Below, piece by piece: positions 52,876-60,936 of a DNA stretch of 64,000 bases. The position numbers were made by a program, and so were the translations under genes. Origin of the DNA: Streptomyces sp. CB00316. GTDB lineage: Bacteria; Actinomycetota; Actinomycetes; Streptomycetales; Streptomycetaceae. The notes under the pieces are model-generated. The model saw only the letters and a program-made list of their open reading frames with translations. It did not search any database and was not told where the DNA came from. Location of the stretch: positions 4,497-68,496 of the forward strand of contig NZ_LIXI01000011.1 in NCBI RefSeq assembly GCF_001905595.1, in the 5' to 3' direction. The first letter of the stretch is position 1. Every line of letters begins with the position of its first letter.

Positions 52876-53471
52876 CAGGGTCTCCCTCCGGCCCCGACCC
52901 GGGCCATGATGTCGCAGAGTGCGCGGTCGTCGAAGATCCGTGAGGTCGGGATGCGCACGGTGGTCCGGTACCGGCCCGTCACCGCGTGGCCGGCCAGGTT
53001 GGTCCAGTAGCAGCAGTGCCGCAGATCGAGGCTGCCGGGCCCGGCGCTCAGCCACTCGTCCTGACTGCGGGGCACGATCATCACCACCAGGATCTTGTGC
53101 ACCGAGACCGGGGTGCGGGCGAGCTTGACGAGATGGGCGTTGTCGAGCGTGAAGGAGAACGCCCCGCCCGCCGGGTGGGGCGGTATCTGGTAGGTGCATT
53201 TGAGCTGCACCTTGATGGTCACTTCGTCGTCGACGGTGTGGGCGGCGGCGCCGTGGCTGACGTGCCAGTCGATGCCGTTGTCGGGGAAGGGCTGGGACAG
53301 CGAACATCCCGCCGCCGCCGCGACCGCGTGCAGATAGCCCACCTGGAGGGTCTCCATGCAGGCGGTGGTGGCGAGGGAGCCGCGCAGCGGTACGTCGTTC
53401 CGCTGCTGCACCGGCCCGAACCCTTCGGCGTGGGCGGGCGGCCCCCCGGGGTCGGGCTGCGCGAGCGCCAT
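52875..53471 (-). CDS. DUF4365 (PD-(D/E)XK nuclease-like) protein
   Basis: 198 residues from ATG at 53471. DUF4365 proteins share the PD-(D/E)XK nuclease fold. The candidate active-site set is visible as Glu40 in METLQVGYLHAVAAAAG, Asp68 in NGIDWHVSH, and Gln89-x-Lys91 in VTIKVQLKCT, followed by TYQIPPHP. The remaining 100 residues read like the family's barrel (FSFTLDNAHLVKLARTPVSV, CCYWTNLAGHAVTGRYRTTV). Whether it cuts nucleic acid is not known. It is the first gene of a pair with the unknown 417-residue protein and is divergent from the exonuclease gene, with a palindrome in between. Confidence 0.82.
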   Translation of the reverse strand: MALAQPDPGGPPAHAEGFGPVQQRNDVPLRGSLATTACMETLQVGYLHAVAAAAGCSLSQPFPDNGIDWHVSHGAAAHTVDDEVTIKVQLKCTYQIPPHPAGGAFSFTLDNAHLVKLARTPVSVHKILVVMIVPRSQDEWLSAGPGSLDLRHCCYWTNLAGHAVTGRYRTTVRIPTSRIFDDRALCDIMARVGAGGRP

Positions 53472-53496
53472 GGCTCCGTATGCCTTCCGGACGTGC

Positions 53497-53513
53497 CGTC
53501 AGATCTGACGTCA
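53497..53513. promoter_or_regulatory. Palindromic operator-like element between divergent genes
   Basis: CGTCAGATCTGACG (53497-53510) is a perfect 14-base palindrome overlapping a second one, TGACGTCA (53506-53513). It lies 26 bases upstream of the DUF4365 start, a typical place for a repressor site. The binding protein is unknown. Confidence 0.45.
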
Positions 53514-53665
53514 GAGGTGATCTAGGAGCAACTTCCCTGACTCTCAACTGTGTTGTCACCGCAGGAGAACGCCCGCAAACGGCGTATCAGGCAAACAGCA
53601 CGGGTATCACCGATATCGGGCAGAGGAATCACTCCATCTGCCGTGCAGGTGCGAGGAGTTCGGGG

Positions 53666-54391
53666 ATGATGCACTGGTTCGAAGGGCCGCTGGCCGCTTT
53701 TGACACGGAGACGACAGGCGTGGACGTCGAGCAGGACCGGATCGTTTCGGCCGCCCTCGTCGCGCAGGACACGACGGGCGGACGCGTCCGCGTCACCCGC
53801 TGGCTGGTCAACCCGGGGATCCCGGTGCCCGCGGGCGCGACCGAGATCCACGGTCTGACCGACGATCACCTTCAGCGCAACGGCCGCTGGCCCGCGCCGG
53901 TGATGGACGAGATCGCCCGTTCGCTGGCCGAGAGTTGCGCGACGGGCCGCCCGCTGGTCGTGATGAACGCACCGTTCGACCTGACCCTGCTGGACCGCGA
54001 ATTGAAGCGGCACAGGGCCTCGTCACTGGCCGGGTACATGACGGACGTGCCGCTGCGGGTGGTGGACCCCCGGGTGCTGGACAAACACCTGGACCGCTAC
54101 CGCAAGGGCCGCCGCACGCTGACCGATCTGTGCCGGCTGTACGAGGTGCCGCTCGGCGGCGCCCACGACGCGGCGGCGGACGCCTCGGCCTCGCTGGAGC
54201 TGGTGCGCGCGATATGCCGGCGCTTCTCGTCCCGGCTGGAGCGGCTCTCCCCCGCCGAGCTGCACACCCTCCAGGCCACCTGGCACGCGGCACAGGCGCG
54301 CGGCCTGGAGGCGTGGTTCGCGAGGAGCGGGACACCGGAGCCGGTGGATCCGGCGTGGCCGCTGCGCCCGGAGCTGCCTGCGGCGGCGTAG
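53666..54391 (+). CDS. DEDDh 3'-5' exonuclease (DnaQ-like)
   Basis: 241 residues from ATG at 53666 (MMHWFEGPLAAFDTETTGVD), with GAGGAG seven bases upstream. The DEDDh residues are all present: Asp and Glu in FDTETTG, Asp in MNAPFDLTLLDRE, and His/Asp in GGAHDAAADASA. It is a stand-alone epsilon-like exonuclease as found in many streptomycetes and may trim DNA or RNA in repair. Ends just before a hairpin shared with the tRNA-Val gene. Confidence 0.93.
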   Translation: MMHWFEGPLAAFDTETTGVDVEQDRIVSAALVAQDTTGGRVRVTRWLVNPGIPVPAGATEIHGLTDDHLQRNGRWPAPVMDEIARSLAESCATGRPLVVMNAPFDLTLLDRELKRHRASSLAGYMTDVPLRVVDPRVLDKHLDRYRKGRRTLTDLCRLYEVPLGGAHDAAADASASLELVRAICRRFSSRLERLSPAELHTLQATWHAAQARGLEAWFARSGTPEPVDPAWPLRPELPAAA

Positions 54392-54414
54392 GGTTCTCCA
54401 GAGCCCGGACATGC

Positions 54415-54452
54415 GAAAGCCGGTCCGCCGTGATGCTGACGGACCGGCTTTC
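54415..54452. terminator. Terminator shared by exonuclease gene and tRNA-Val
   Basis: A perfect 13-bp stem (54415-54427 with 54440-54452) with a 12-base loop. It lies between the convergent exonuclease gene and tRNA. Confidence 0.75.
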
Positions 54453-54457
54453 CCCGG

Positions 54458-54529
54458 TGGGCGATACTGGGTTCGAACCAGTGACCTCTTCGGTGTGAAC
54501 GAAGCGCTCTCCCACTGAGCTAATCGCCC
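54458..54529 (-). tRNA. tRNA-Val(CAC), copy 1
   Basis: 72 nt, cloverleaf complete on the minus strand: acceptor GGGCGAT/ATCGCCC with discriminator A, D-loop TAGCTCAGTGGGAGAGC, anticodon stem CTTCG/CGAAG with loop TTCACAC (anticodon CAC), T-loop GTTCGAA. No CCA encoded. Identical to the copy at 57333-57404. Confidence 0.97.
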
Positions 54530-54542
54530 GGGAACGGGTTGA

Positions 54543-54572
54543 ACCATACAGGGATCGGCGGGCTTCGTTCAA
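54543..54572 (-). promoter_or_regulatory. Promoter of tRNA-Val copy 1
   Basis: On the minus strand TTGAAC (54572-54567) and TATGGT (54548-54543) are 18 bases apart, 14 bases before the tRNA 5' end. A good housekeeping-type promoter. Confidence 0.6.
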
Positions 54573-54690
54573 ACCGCTTCCGGCGCGGGCGACGGCCGGA
54601 CAGACGCGGAACGTACACAGACGCGGAAACGCGGGATCTGAGTATCCGAGCGCATGTACGGGGCGGAGGGCCGGGGTCACACTCCCGTAC

Positions 54691-57219
54691 ATGGAACATG
54701 TGCCGCCGCCCGCCGAGGAACTGGCGCTCCTCGACCGAGAACTATCTCAGCTGGACGCCCGCAGGGCCCACCTGCTGACCCGTCGCGCCTGGCTGGTCGG
54801 CGCGTTGGAGCCGCAGGCGCCGAACGCGGCCCGCTGGAGTACGCCGCCCGTCGGCCACGGCTGGGCGCCGGGGCAGCCGTGGGGGTCCACGCCGCGCGCC
54901 GCGAAGCCTTCCACGCCGCACAGCGCGCAGAACGTGCTGCTGGCGCTGGGCGGCCTGCTGCTGACGGTCGCGGCCGTCGCGTTCACCCTCGTCAGCTGGG
55001 GCTCCATGGGCATCGGCGGCCGGTCCGCCGTCCTGGCGCTGGTGACCCTGGCCGCCCTCGCGGCCCCGGTGGTCCTGCTGCGCCGGAAGCTCGCGGCCAC
55101 GGCGGAGGCGCTGGCGGCGCTCGCCCTGGTCCTCACGCTGCTGGACGTCTACGCGGTCCACGCGGTCGCGGCGCCGGACGCGGACGGGCTCACGTTCACG
55201 GCGGTGGCCTCGGCGGTGCTCGCCGCACTCTGGGCGGCCTACGGCCTGGCCCTGGACAAGCTGCGCCTGCCGCTGCCCGCGGCCGTGTTCTTCGTCCAGT
55301 GGCCGCTGCTGCTGGGGGCCTGGGCAGCCGGTGCTCCGGCGATCGTGGTCGGCTGGGCGGTGCTGGTGACGGCCGTGGTGGACGGCGCGATCGCGCTGTG
55401 GGGCAAGGGCCTCGGCGTACGGGTCACGGCGGGCATCGGTATGGCGGTGATGGGGTCCGCCTCGCTGCTGACGGGGCTCGGGGAGTCCCTGACGGCCGAT
55501 GGACCGCTCGGGGCCGTGCTGCCGGGGACGCTGCTGCTGACGGCGGCCGTGGCGGCGCTGGCCGGGGCGTGGCGCGCTCCGAACGGCTATGCGCAGGCGG
55601 GCGGTGTGGTGGCCGGCCTGGCGGCGGTGACTGCGGTCGGCGGCGTGCTGCGGACGGCGGTGCCCGGCACCTGGAACGTTCCGGTGTATCTGCTCTGCGG
55701 CCTCGCCCTGCTGCCCGTCGTACGGGCCCGGCTGCCGCGGAGCGCGGGGCGCGGCGTGCTGGCGGCGGCGGGCGTGGTGGTGGCCGGTGCGCTGCTGTGG
55801 GCGCTGCCTCCGGTCGCCGCGGTGCTGCTGGGGCCGGTCGAGCTGGTCGCCGAGGTGTGGGCGGGGGCGCCGGACGGGTTCCGGGGCGCGCTCGGGGAGT
55901 CGATGCGGTGGTCGGGGACGGCCGCTGCTCCGGTGGTGCTCGCGGTGGTGGCGGGGCTGCTCGGGGCGGCCTACCGCTGGTGGCCGTCGCTGGTGCGGGT
56001 CGCCGCTCCGCTGGTCACGCCGGGTGCGAAGGCGCGCGGTGCGGCGGGCGCGGGGGCGCTGGCCCTCGGCTGGGGGACGCCGCTGCTGGCGTTGGCGACG
56101 CTGGGTGCGCCGTACCAGGTCGCGGTGGCCGTGGAGACCGTGCTGGTGGCGGGGCTGCTGCTGGTGGCGGTCCGGGGTGCGGAGCGGGGCACCGGGGACG
56201 CGGGCACGGCCGAGGGTGATGGGGCCGAGGCTGGGGCTGCGGGCGGCGGGCGGTCCGCCGTGACGGTGACCGCGCTCGTGGGCGCCGTCGGCGGGGCGGT
56301 GAGCGTGGGGTTGCTGTCTCTCGCTTCGGAAGCGGCGACGTACGCGGTGTTCGGGGCGCTGACGGTCCTGTTCGCGGGGGCGGCGCTGCGGGCGCGCGCG
56401 GTGGTGGAGCAGGCGGTGTTCGCGGTGGCCGCGGTGGTGTGGGGCACGGTCCTGACCGGGTGTGCGGCCCGCTCCCTGGAGCTCGCCCCGCATCAGGCCG
56501 CGCCGCTGCTGCTCGTGGTGCCCGCGGTGACGGTGCTGCTGGGTGCGCGGCTGCGGCTGCACCCGGTGGCGTCGCCCGTGGAGCTGACCGGGGCGCTGGG
56601 TGCGCTGGTGGCCGTCGGGCTCGCGGTGCCGCAGGCACCGTTCCTGGCCCTGGTGCTCGCCCTGTGCGGGGTGCTGGCGGCGGGGGCTGCGGTGCGCCCG
56701 GAGCGGCGGCCGGCGGCGGGGTACGTGGCGGCGGTGCTGTTCGTGGCGGCGACCTGGGTCCGGCTGGCGGCGTCGGAGGTGTCGGCCCCGGAGGCGTACA
56801 CCCTGCCGGTGACGGTGCCCGCGCTGGTGGTCGGCGTACTGCGGCGGCGCAAGGACCCCGAGGCGTCCTCCTGGACGGCGTACGGGCCGGGACTCGCGGC
56901 GACGCTGCTGCCGAGCCTGGCCGTGGCCTGGACCGACCCCGACTGGTTGCGGCCGCTGCTGCTGGGCGTGGCGGCGCTGGTGATCACTCTGCTGGGGGCG
57001 AGGTACCGGCTCCAGGCGCTGCTGCTGCTCGGCGGCGCGGTGCTGGCCCTGGACACCCTGCACGAGCTGGCGCCGTACGTCGTCCAGGTGGCCGGCGCAC
57101 TGCCGCGCTGGCTGCCGCCGGCGCTGGCCGGGCTGCTGTTGCTGGCCGTGGGGGCCACGTACGAGCAGCGGCTGCGCGACGCACGCAGGCTGAAGGACCT
57201 GCTGGGCCGGATGCGGTGA
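54691..57219 (+). CDS. Large polytopic membrane protein of unknown function
   Basis: 842 residues with a short helical N-terminus (LALLDRELSQLDARRAHLLT), then a Pro-rich stretch. From about residue 85 come some twenty or more hydrophobic Ala/Val/Leu-rich segments with few loops, e.g. LLALGGLLLTVAAVAFTLVS. The pattern recalls the multi-pass SCO-type DUF2157-like membrane proteins of streptomycetes. No conserved charged motif is visible, so transport or enzymatic function is unproven. The ATG at 54691 lacks a strong ribosome site. It lies between two identical tRNA-Val genes. Confidence 0.85.
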   Translation: MEHVPPPAEELALLDRELSQLDARRAHLLTRRAWLVGALEPQAPNAARWSTPPVGHGWAPGQPWGSTPRAAKPSTPHSAQNVLLALGGLLLTVAAVAFTLVSWGSMGIGGRSAVLALVTLAALAAPVVLLRRKLAATAEALAALALVLTLLDVYAVHAVAAPDADGLTFTAVASAVLAALWAAYGLALDKLRLPLPAAVFFVQWPLLLGAWAAGAPAIVVGWAVLVTAVVDGAIALWGKGLGVRVTAGIGMAVMGSASLLTGLGESLTADGPLGAVLPGTLLLTAAVAALAGAWRAPNGYAQAGGVVAGLAAVTAVGGVLRTAVPGTWNVPVYLLCGLALLPVVRARLPRSAGRGVLAAAGVVVAGALLWALPPVAAVLLGPVELVAEVWAGAPDGFRGALGESMRWSGTAAAPVVLAVVAGLLGAAYRWWPSLVRVAAPLVTPGAKARGAAGAGALALGWGTPLLALATLGAPYQVAVAVETVLVAGLLLVAVRGAERGTGDAGTAEGDGAEAGAAGGGRSAVTVTALVGAVGGAVSVGLLSLASEAATYAVFGALTVLFAGAALRARAVVEQAVFAVAAVVWGTVLTGCAARSLELAPHQAAPLLLVVPAVTVLLGARLRLHPVASPVELTGALGALVAVGLAVPQAPFLALVLALCGVLAAGAAVRPERRPAAGYVAAVLFVAATWVRLAASEVSAPEAYTLPVTVPALVVGVLRRRKDPEASSWTAYGPGLAATLLPSLAVAWTDPDWLRPLLLGVAALVITLLGARYRLQALLLLGGAVLALDTLHELAPYVVQVAGALPRWLPPALAGLLLLAVGATYEQRLRDARRLKDLLGRMR

Positions 57220-57247
57220 GCGGTCCCCGGCGCCGGGATCCCGGGGG

Positions 57248-57295
57248 GCCCTGGTGCCGGGAACGCAGAGGGCCCTGGGACCGGGAACGCAGAGG
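57248..57295. repeat. Two tandem 24-bp repeats
   Basis: 57248-57271 and 57272-57295 agree at 22 of 24 bases. They sit right after the membrane protein gene and run into the terminator hairpin. Confidence 0.7.
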
Positions 57296-57324
57296 CCCCG
57301 AGACTCGGAAGTCTCGGGGCCTCT
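57291..57324. terminator. Hairpin between the membrane protein gene and tRNA-Val copy 2
   Basis: A perfect 15-bp stem (57291-57305 with 57310-57324) with loop CGGA, eight bases from the tRNA 3' end. Confidence 0.75.
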
Positions 57325-57332
57325 GTTCCGGG

Positions 57333-57404
57333 TGGGCGATACTGGGTTCGAACCAGTGACCTCTTCGGTGTGAACGAAGCGCTCTCCCACTGAGCTAATC
57401 GCCC
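57333..57404 (-). tRNA. tRNA-Val(CAC), copy 2
   Basis: 72 nt, identical to copy 1 at 54458-54529, anticodon CAC, no CCA encoded. I could not find a clear promoter directly upstream. Confidence 0.97.
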
Positions 57405-57482
57405 GGGCGCACCGCAAACATTACCCCATGTCAGCGGTGCCCCCGGACCGTCCCCGGCACTGTTCGCCGGCCGTCCGCGGCC

Positions 57483-57938
57483 CTACTCGCCGACCGTCCA
57501 CGGCAGGGCGAGGCCGAACTTCCAGATGTAGATCCCGACCAGCACCGCCATGATCACGAGCCCCACCGTGGTGAGGATGATGTTGCGCCGCCGGACCTTG
57601 GGATCCAGCGCCCGCTGGGCGGCCTCGGTGACCTTGCGCTTCGTCCAGCGCAGCACCAGCTGGGCCCAGACGAACTCGGTCGCCCAGATCGCCATGCCGC
57701 CGAAGATCACCAGCCAGCCGGGCCCCGGCAGCACCAGCATCAGCACACCGGCCACCACCACGCCCAGGCCGACGACGAAGACGCCGACCTGCCAGCTCAG
57801 GTGCAGCGGTTTGGACGCCTTGATGAACCCCGGCGCCCGCGATCCCAGCTCGCGTTCCACCTTGGTCGTGCCCCCCGTAGCGGACTCCGGGGCCGCCTTC
57901 CCGGCGGCCTCGATCCGCTCGTCACTCTCCGCATTCAT
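57483..57938 (-). CDS. PGPGW-family membrane protein (TIGR02611-like)
   Basis: 151 residues from ATG at 57938. A charged N-terminal 45 residues is followed by three membrane segments: WQVGVFVVGLGVVVAGVLML, the PGPGW motif LPGPGWLVIFGGMAIWATEF, and TTVGLVIMAVLVGIYIWKFG. The PGPGW motif defines a family of small transmembrane proteins of unknown role. Divergent from ssgB across 190 bases. Confidence 0.9.
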   Translation of the reverse strand: MNAESDERIEAAGKAAPESATGGTTKVERELGSRAPGFIKASKPLHLSWQVGVFVVGLGVVVAGVLMLVLPGPGWLVIFGGMAIWATEFVWAQLVLRWTKRKVTEAAQRALDPKVRRRNIILTTVGLVIMAVLVGIYIWKFGLALPWTVGE

Positions 57939-58043
57939 GGAGCTCAACCTACCCGACCCGTCATCGTCACTTGAATGGGCGCATGACTCAAAGTTACACA
58001 CCGCTGGGCGAGGGACCCGAAACATCACAAATGGGTCAGAGGG

Positions 58044-58069
58044 GTTTACAACACCACCGTAGGTGGCAT
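58044..58069 (+). promoter_or_regulatory. Candidate sigma-H-type promoter of ssgB
   Basis: GTTT at 58044-58047 and GGTGGCAT at 58062-58069 resemble the -35 and -10 parts of stress sigma factor promoters, 60 bases before the ssgB start. ssgB of S. coelicolor is known to depend on sigma-H. A BldD-box half-site TTACACA lies at 57994-58000. Weak matches. Confidence 0.4.
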
Positions 58070-58128
58070 GTCGATTTCGCCGACGTGCGAATCCCCGAGC
58101 GCACACTGAGCGAAAGGCCCTGGCGCTT

Positions 58129-58542
58129 ATGAACACCACGGTCAGCTGCGAGCTGCACCTGCGCCTCGTTGTGTCGAGCGAGTCCTCACTGCCTGTACCC
58201 GCGGGCCTGCGGTATGACACGGCCGATCCCTATGCCGTGCACGCCACCTTCCACACCGGAGCGGAGGAGACGGTCGAGTGGGTCTTCGCCCGTGACCTCC
58301 TTGCCGAAGGGCTGCACCGGCCCACCGGCACCGGAGACGTCCGCGTCTGGCCATCTCGTAGTCACGGTCAAGGCGTCGTATGCATCGCCCTGAGCTCTCC
58401 AGAGGGAGAAGCCCTGCTCGAAGCTCCGGCGCGAGCCCTGGAGTCGTTCCTGAAAAGGACCGACGCCGCGGTTCCGCCCGGCACCGAGCATCGTCACTTC
58501 GATCTCGACACGGAGCTCTCCCACATCCTGGCCGAGAGCTGA
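58129..58542 (+). CDS. ssgB: Sporulation-specific cell division protein SsgB
   Basis: SsgB recruits FtsZ to future septum sites in aerial hyphae (with SsgA) and is essential for sporulation. 137 residues from ATG at 58129 (MNTTVSCELHLRLVVSSESS). The full SsgB signature runs through TADPYAVHATFHTGAEETVE, VWPSRSHGQGVVCIALSSPE and ends FDLDTELSHILAES. The protein is extremely conserved among streptomycetes and here agrees with the S. coelicolor protein as I recall it. A weak ribosome site (GAAAGG) precedes it. The upstream in-frame extension to 58063 is not conserved. Confidence 0.97.
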   Translation: MNTTVSCELHLRLVVSSESSLPVPAGLRYDTADPYAVHATFHTGAEETVEWVFARDLLAEGLHRPTGTGDVRVWPSRSHGQGVVCIALSSPEGEALLEAPARALESFLKRTDAAVPPGTEHRHFDLDTELSHILAES

Positions 58543-58563
58543 GCCAGGCCGAGAGCTGCCCGG

Positions 58564-58588
58564 CGCCGTCCGACTCGGGGAGACGGCG
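58564..58588 (+). terminator. Possible ssgB terminator
   Basis: 7-bp stem (58564-58570 with 58582-58588), 11-base loop, 21 bases past the ssgB stop. Modest. Confidence 0.4.
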
Positions 58589-58807
58589 TCGCGTGGACAA
58601 CCACATAAGGCAGACACCGGCGCCGGCGCCGCGGAATCCACCGCGGTGACGGCGCCTGTGCGTGCACCACGTCCCCAGGAGCGGGCCGGTGGCCGTGGAG
58701 TGCCTCCGCTCCCGCAGGCCCGCACCGGGCCGGGGAGCGGCCGGGTGAGCCAGTAGAGTCAGCCGCCATCGGCGGGCGCCCGCCCGCCGGAGGCCAGGGA
58801 GCGAAGC

Positions 58808-59404
58808 GTGCTGATCCCTCACGACACCCGGATCGCCCTCGACACGGTGGTGGATCTGGTGAACACCGCACCGGAGAGCGAGCCGCCCGAGGACGGCCCG
58901 ACGGACGGACTCGTGGACGGGCCGGAGGACGGGCTCGCCGATCTCCCGGCGCTGTACGCCTTCGCCGAGCGCCACCACATCAGCGGCGTCGGCACCCTCG
59001 GCGAGAAGGACCTCGAAGCCGTACGGGCCGTCCGGAGCCGCTTCGCCGAGGTCTTCGCCGCGCCCGACGCCCGCAGCGCGGCCGACCTCGTCAACCGGCT
59101 CGTCGCCGCGGCCGGGACCACACCCCAGCTCACCGACCACGACGGCTACGACTGGCACGTGCACTACTTCGCCCCGGACGCATCCCTCTCCGACCACCTC
59201 GCGGCCGACTGCGGCATGGCGCTGGCCTTCATCATCGTGGCCGGCGAACAGGAGCGGCTGCGGCGCTGCGAGGCGCCCGACTGCGGGCGCGCCTTCGTCG
59301 ACCTCTCGCGCAACCGCTCCCGGCGCTACTGCTCCAGCCGCACCTGCGGCAACCGGCTCCATGTCGCCGCGTACCGGGCCCGGCGCCGGGAGGCCGGGTC
59401 ATAA
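58808..59404 (+). CDS. CGNR zinc-finger (ABATE-domain) putative regulator
   Basis: 198 residues from GTG at 58808 with GGGAG seven bases before. An N-terminal ABATE-like ligand domain (LDTVVDLVNTAPESE to about 150) is followed by the treble-clef CGNR zinc finger. Its four Cys lie in RRCEAPDCGRAFVDLSR and RRYCSSRTCGNRLHVAAYRA. Family members are presumed stress-responsive transcription factors. The acidic insertion PEDGPTDGLVDGPEDG near residue 28 is unusual. It ends convergent with, and overlapping by six bases, a small membrane protein gene. Confidence 0.9.
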   Translation: MLIPHDTRIALDTVVDLVNTAPESEPPEDGPTDGLVDGPEDGLADLPALYAFAERHHISGVGTLGEKDLEAVRAVRSRFAEVFAAPDARSAADLVNRLVAAAGTTPQLTDHDGYDWHVHYFAPDASLSDHLAADCGMALAFIIVAGEQERLRRCEAPDCGRAFVDLSRNRSRRYCSSRTCGNRLHVAAYRARRREAGS

Positions 59405-59575
59405 CAGGAACAGGTCGTGCAGTGCCGCCATCAGCAGCAGGCTCCCGACGACCGTCAGGAAGATCATCAGGGGTGGCTGGGAAAGCGCGAAGAGGCAGCC
59501 ACGGGGCTCTTCGGCAGGGGGTGCGGGGGCTTCGCCCCGGGATGTGTCCAGCATCTCGGGGTGATCATGACTCAC
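59399..59575 (-). CDS. Small C-terminally anchored membrane protein
   Basis: 58 residues from GTG at 59575 (MSHDHPEMLDTSRGEAPAPP); a TTG at 59596 would add seven. A Pro/Glu-rich N-terminus precedes one membrane helix (PLMIFLTVVGSLLLMAALHD) that ends four residues before the stop. No function known. It overlaps the end of the CGNR gene by six bases, convergent. Confidence 0.65.
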   Translation of the reverse strand: MSHDHPEMLDTSRGEAPAPPAEEPRGCLFALSQPPLMIFLTVVGSLLLMAALHDLFLL

Positions 59576-59741
59576 CCGCGACCCGTTGGCGGTCAACCTG
59601 ACCCATCGCCCCGGGAGTTCACCGTCCCGTGGCCCTCTGGAATCGCTCCGGCGTCCGAGATGCCGTCAGGCATTCGGAACGCTGGGCGCGCCGGTCATGC
59701 TCCTTCGGATGCCGTCGCTTCCTCGGATGCCGCGCCCTTCG

Positions 59742-60212
59742 TCAGATGCCGTGCTTCTTGAGGATCGCCTCGATGTCGCTGAAGTCGTCGCCGGGCGCCG
59801 CCGCCTCCTGCTTCTTCTTCGGCTTCGCGGCCGCAGACGACGCCGAGGACGGCCGGGCCTGGCTGCCGGCGCCGAGCGAGGGCGCGGAGGCGCCCGGGGC
59901 CACGGCCTCGTTGCGCTCGGCGGCCCGCGCGGCCTTGCGCTCCGCACGCGTGGTGCCGCTGCGGCGCTCGACGGCCCGGGTGGTCATGAAGAGCGCCCAG
60001 GCGAGGCCGAGCACGCCGAAACCGATCCAGACACTCGGCTTGAACGCGATGCCCGAGAGCCACTCGACGACGCCGGTCAGGACGAGGCCGACGGGTACGA
60101 GGGAGTAGGCGGCGATCCTGGTCGCGGTGAGGAACCGCTTGCGGTACGCGGTGATCGCGGCGATGCCCAGGCCCGCCGCCGACGCCGCGGAACAGATGGT
60201 CTCGGCAAGCAT
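59742..60212 (-). CDS. Small membrane protein of unknown function
   Basis: 156 residues from ATG at 60212, chosen for GGAGG five bases upstream. Three hydrophobic segments: SAASAAGLGIAAITAY, IAAYSLVPVGLVLTGVVEWL, and VWIGFGVLGLAWALFMTTRA. A cytoplasmic basic/Ala-rich tail (ERKAARAAERNEAVAPGASA) follows and ends DDFSDIEAILKKHGI, a potential protein-binding helix. Function unknown. Divergent from the DsbA-like gene. Confidence 0.8.
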   Translation of the reverse strand: MLAETICSAASAAGLGIAAITAYRKRFLTATRIAAYSLVPVGLVLTGVVEWLSGIAFKPSVWIGFGVLGLAWALFMTTRAVERRSGTTRAERKAARAAERNEAVAPGASAPSLGAGSQARPSSASSAAAKPKKKQEAAAPGDDFSDIEAILKKHGI

Positions 60213-60393
60213 CGTGGCCTCCAGGCGCAGGGGGAACGTCCCCTCCATCCTGCACCGACGACCGGCACAGGGGCCACGGCGCCGGTCCACTTCAGGGACA
60301 TTTCAGGGCCGGGCTCCTCCGCAGGTGCCGGTCACCGCCATGGGCCGCGGGTGCCGATTGGGAGCTGCCGGTACGTCCTGAAAGACTGGCCCC

Positions 60394-60909
60394 ATGAGCG
60401 AATCCACCCCTGCGGCACCGGTCGTCCTCGACATCTGGTGCGATCTCGAATGCCCCGACTGCCACCAGGCCCTCAGCGATGTACGCGCCGTGCGTGCCCG
60501 GTACGGCGACCGCGTCGAGATCCGGCTGCGGCACTTCCCGCTGGAGAAGCACAAGCACGCCTACGCCGCCGCGCAGGCCGCCGAGGAGGCCGCCGTCCAG
60601 GGCAAGGACTGGCCGTACATCGAGGCTCTCCTCGCCAGGACCGAGGAGCTCGGGAAGGCCGGTGAGCCGGTGCTGCTCGACGTGGCCCGTGAACTCCATC
60701 TGGACGCGGAGGAGTTCGACACCGCGCTGATCGACGGCCGCCATCTGCTGATCGTCGACGCCGACCAGGCGGAGGGCAAGGCGATCGGGGTCACCGGCAC
60801 TCCCACCTATGTCATCGGCGACGAGCGGCTGGACGGCGGCAAGAGTCAGGAAGGGCTGCGCGAGCGGATCGAGGAGATCATCGACCGCCGCCTGGCCGCA
60901 CAGGGCTGA
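60394..60909 (+). CDS. DsbA-family (thioredoxin-fold) oxidoreductase
   Basis: 171 residues. Thioredoxin fold with the active-site CPDC at 20-23 in WCDLECPDCHQAL and the cis-Pro in GVTGTPTYVIG. There is an all-helical insertion in between, as in the FrnE/DsbA group. It has no signal peptide or membrane segment, so it probably acts in the cytoplasm, perhaps as an isomerase or mycothiol-linked enzyme. ATG at 60394; a ribosome site is weak. Confidence 0.9.
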   Translation: MSESTPAAPVVLDIWCDLECPDCHQALSDVRAVRARYGDRVEIRLRHFPLEKHKHAYAAAQAAEEAAVQGKDWPYIEALLARTEELGKAGEPVLLDVARELHLDAEEFDTALIDGRHLLIVDADQAEGKAIGVTGTPTYVIGDERLDGGKSQEGLRERIEEIIDRRLAAQG

Positions 60910-60936
60910 GGCAGGTGCACGGACGACCGAGGCCGC

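Noticed and set aside
54458..57404. Integrated element bounded by tRNA direct repeats
   Set aside because: There is no integrase, excisionase, replication gene or composition change between the two tRNA-Val copies; the repeats are whole, intact tRNAs.
59663..59760. Repeated GATGCCG units as a CRISPR-like or regulatory array
   Set aside because: Units are only 7-8 bases, irregularly spaced, and overlap the end of a coding frame; GC-rich background explains them.
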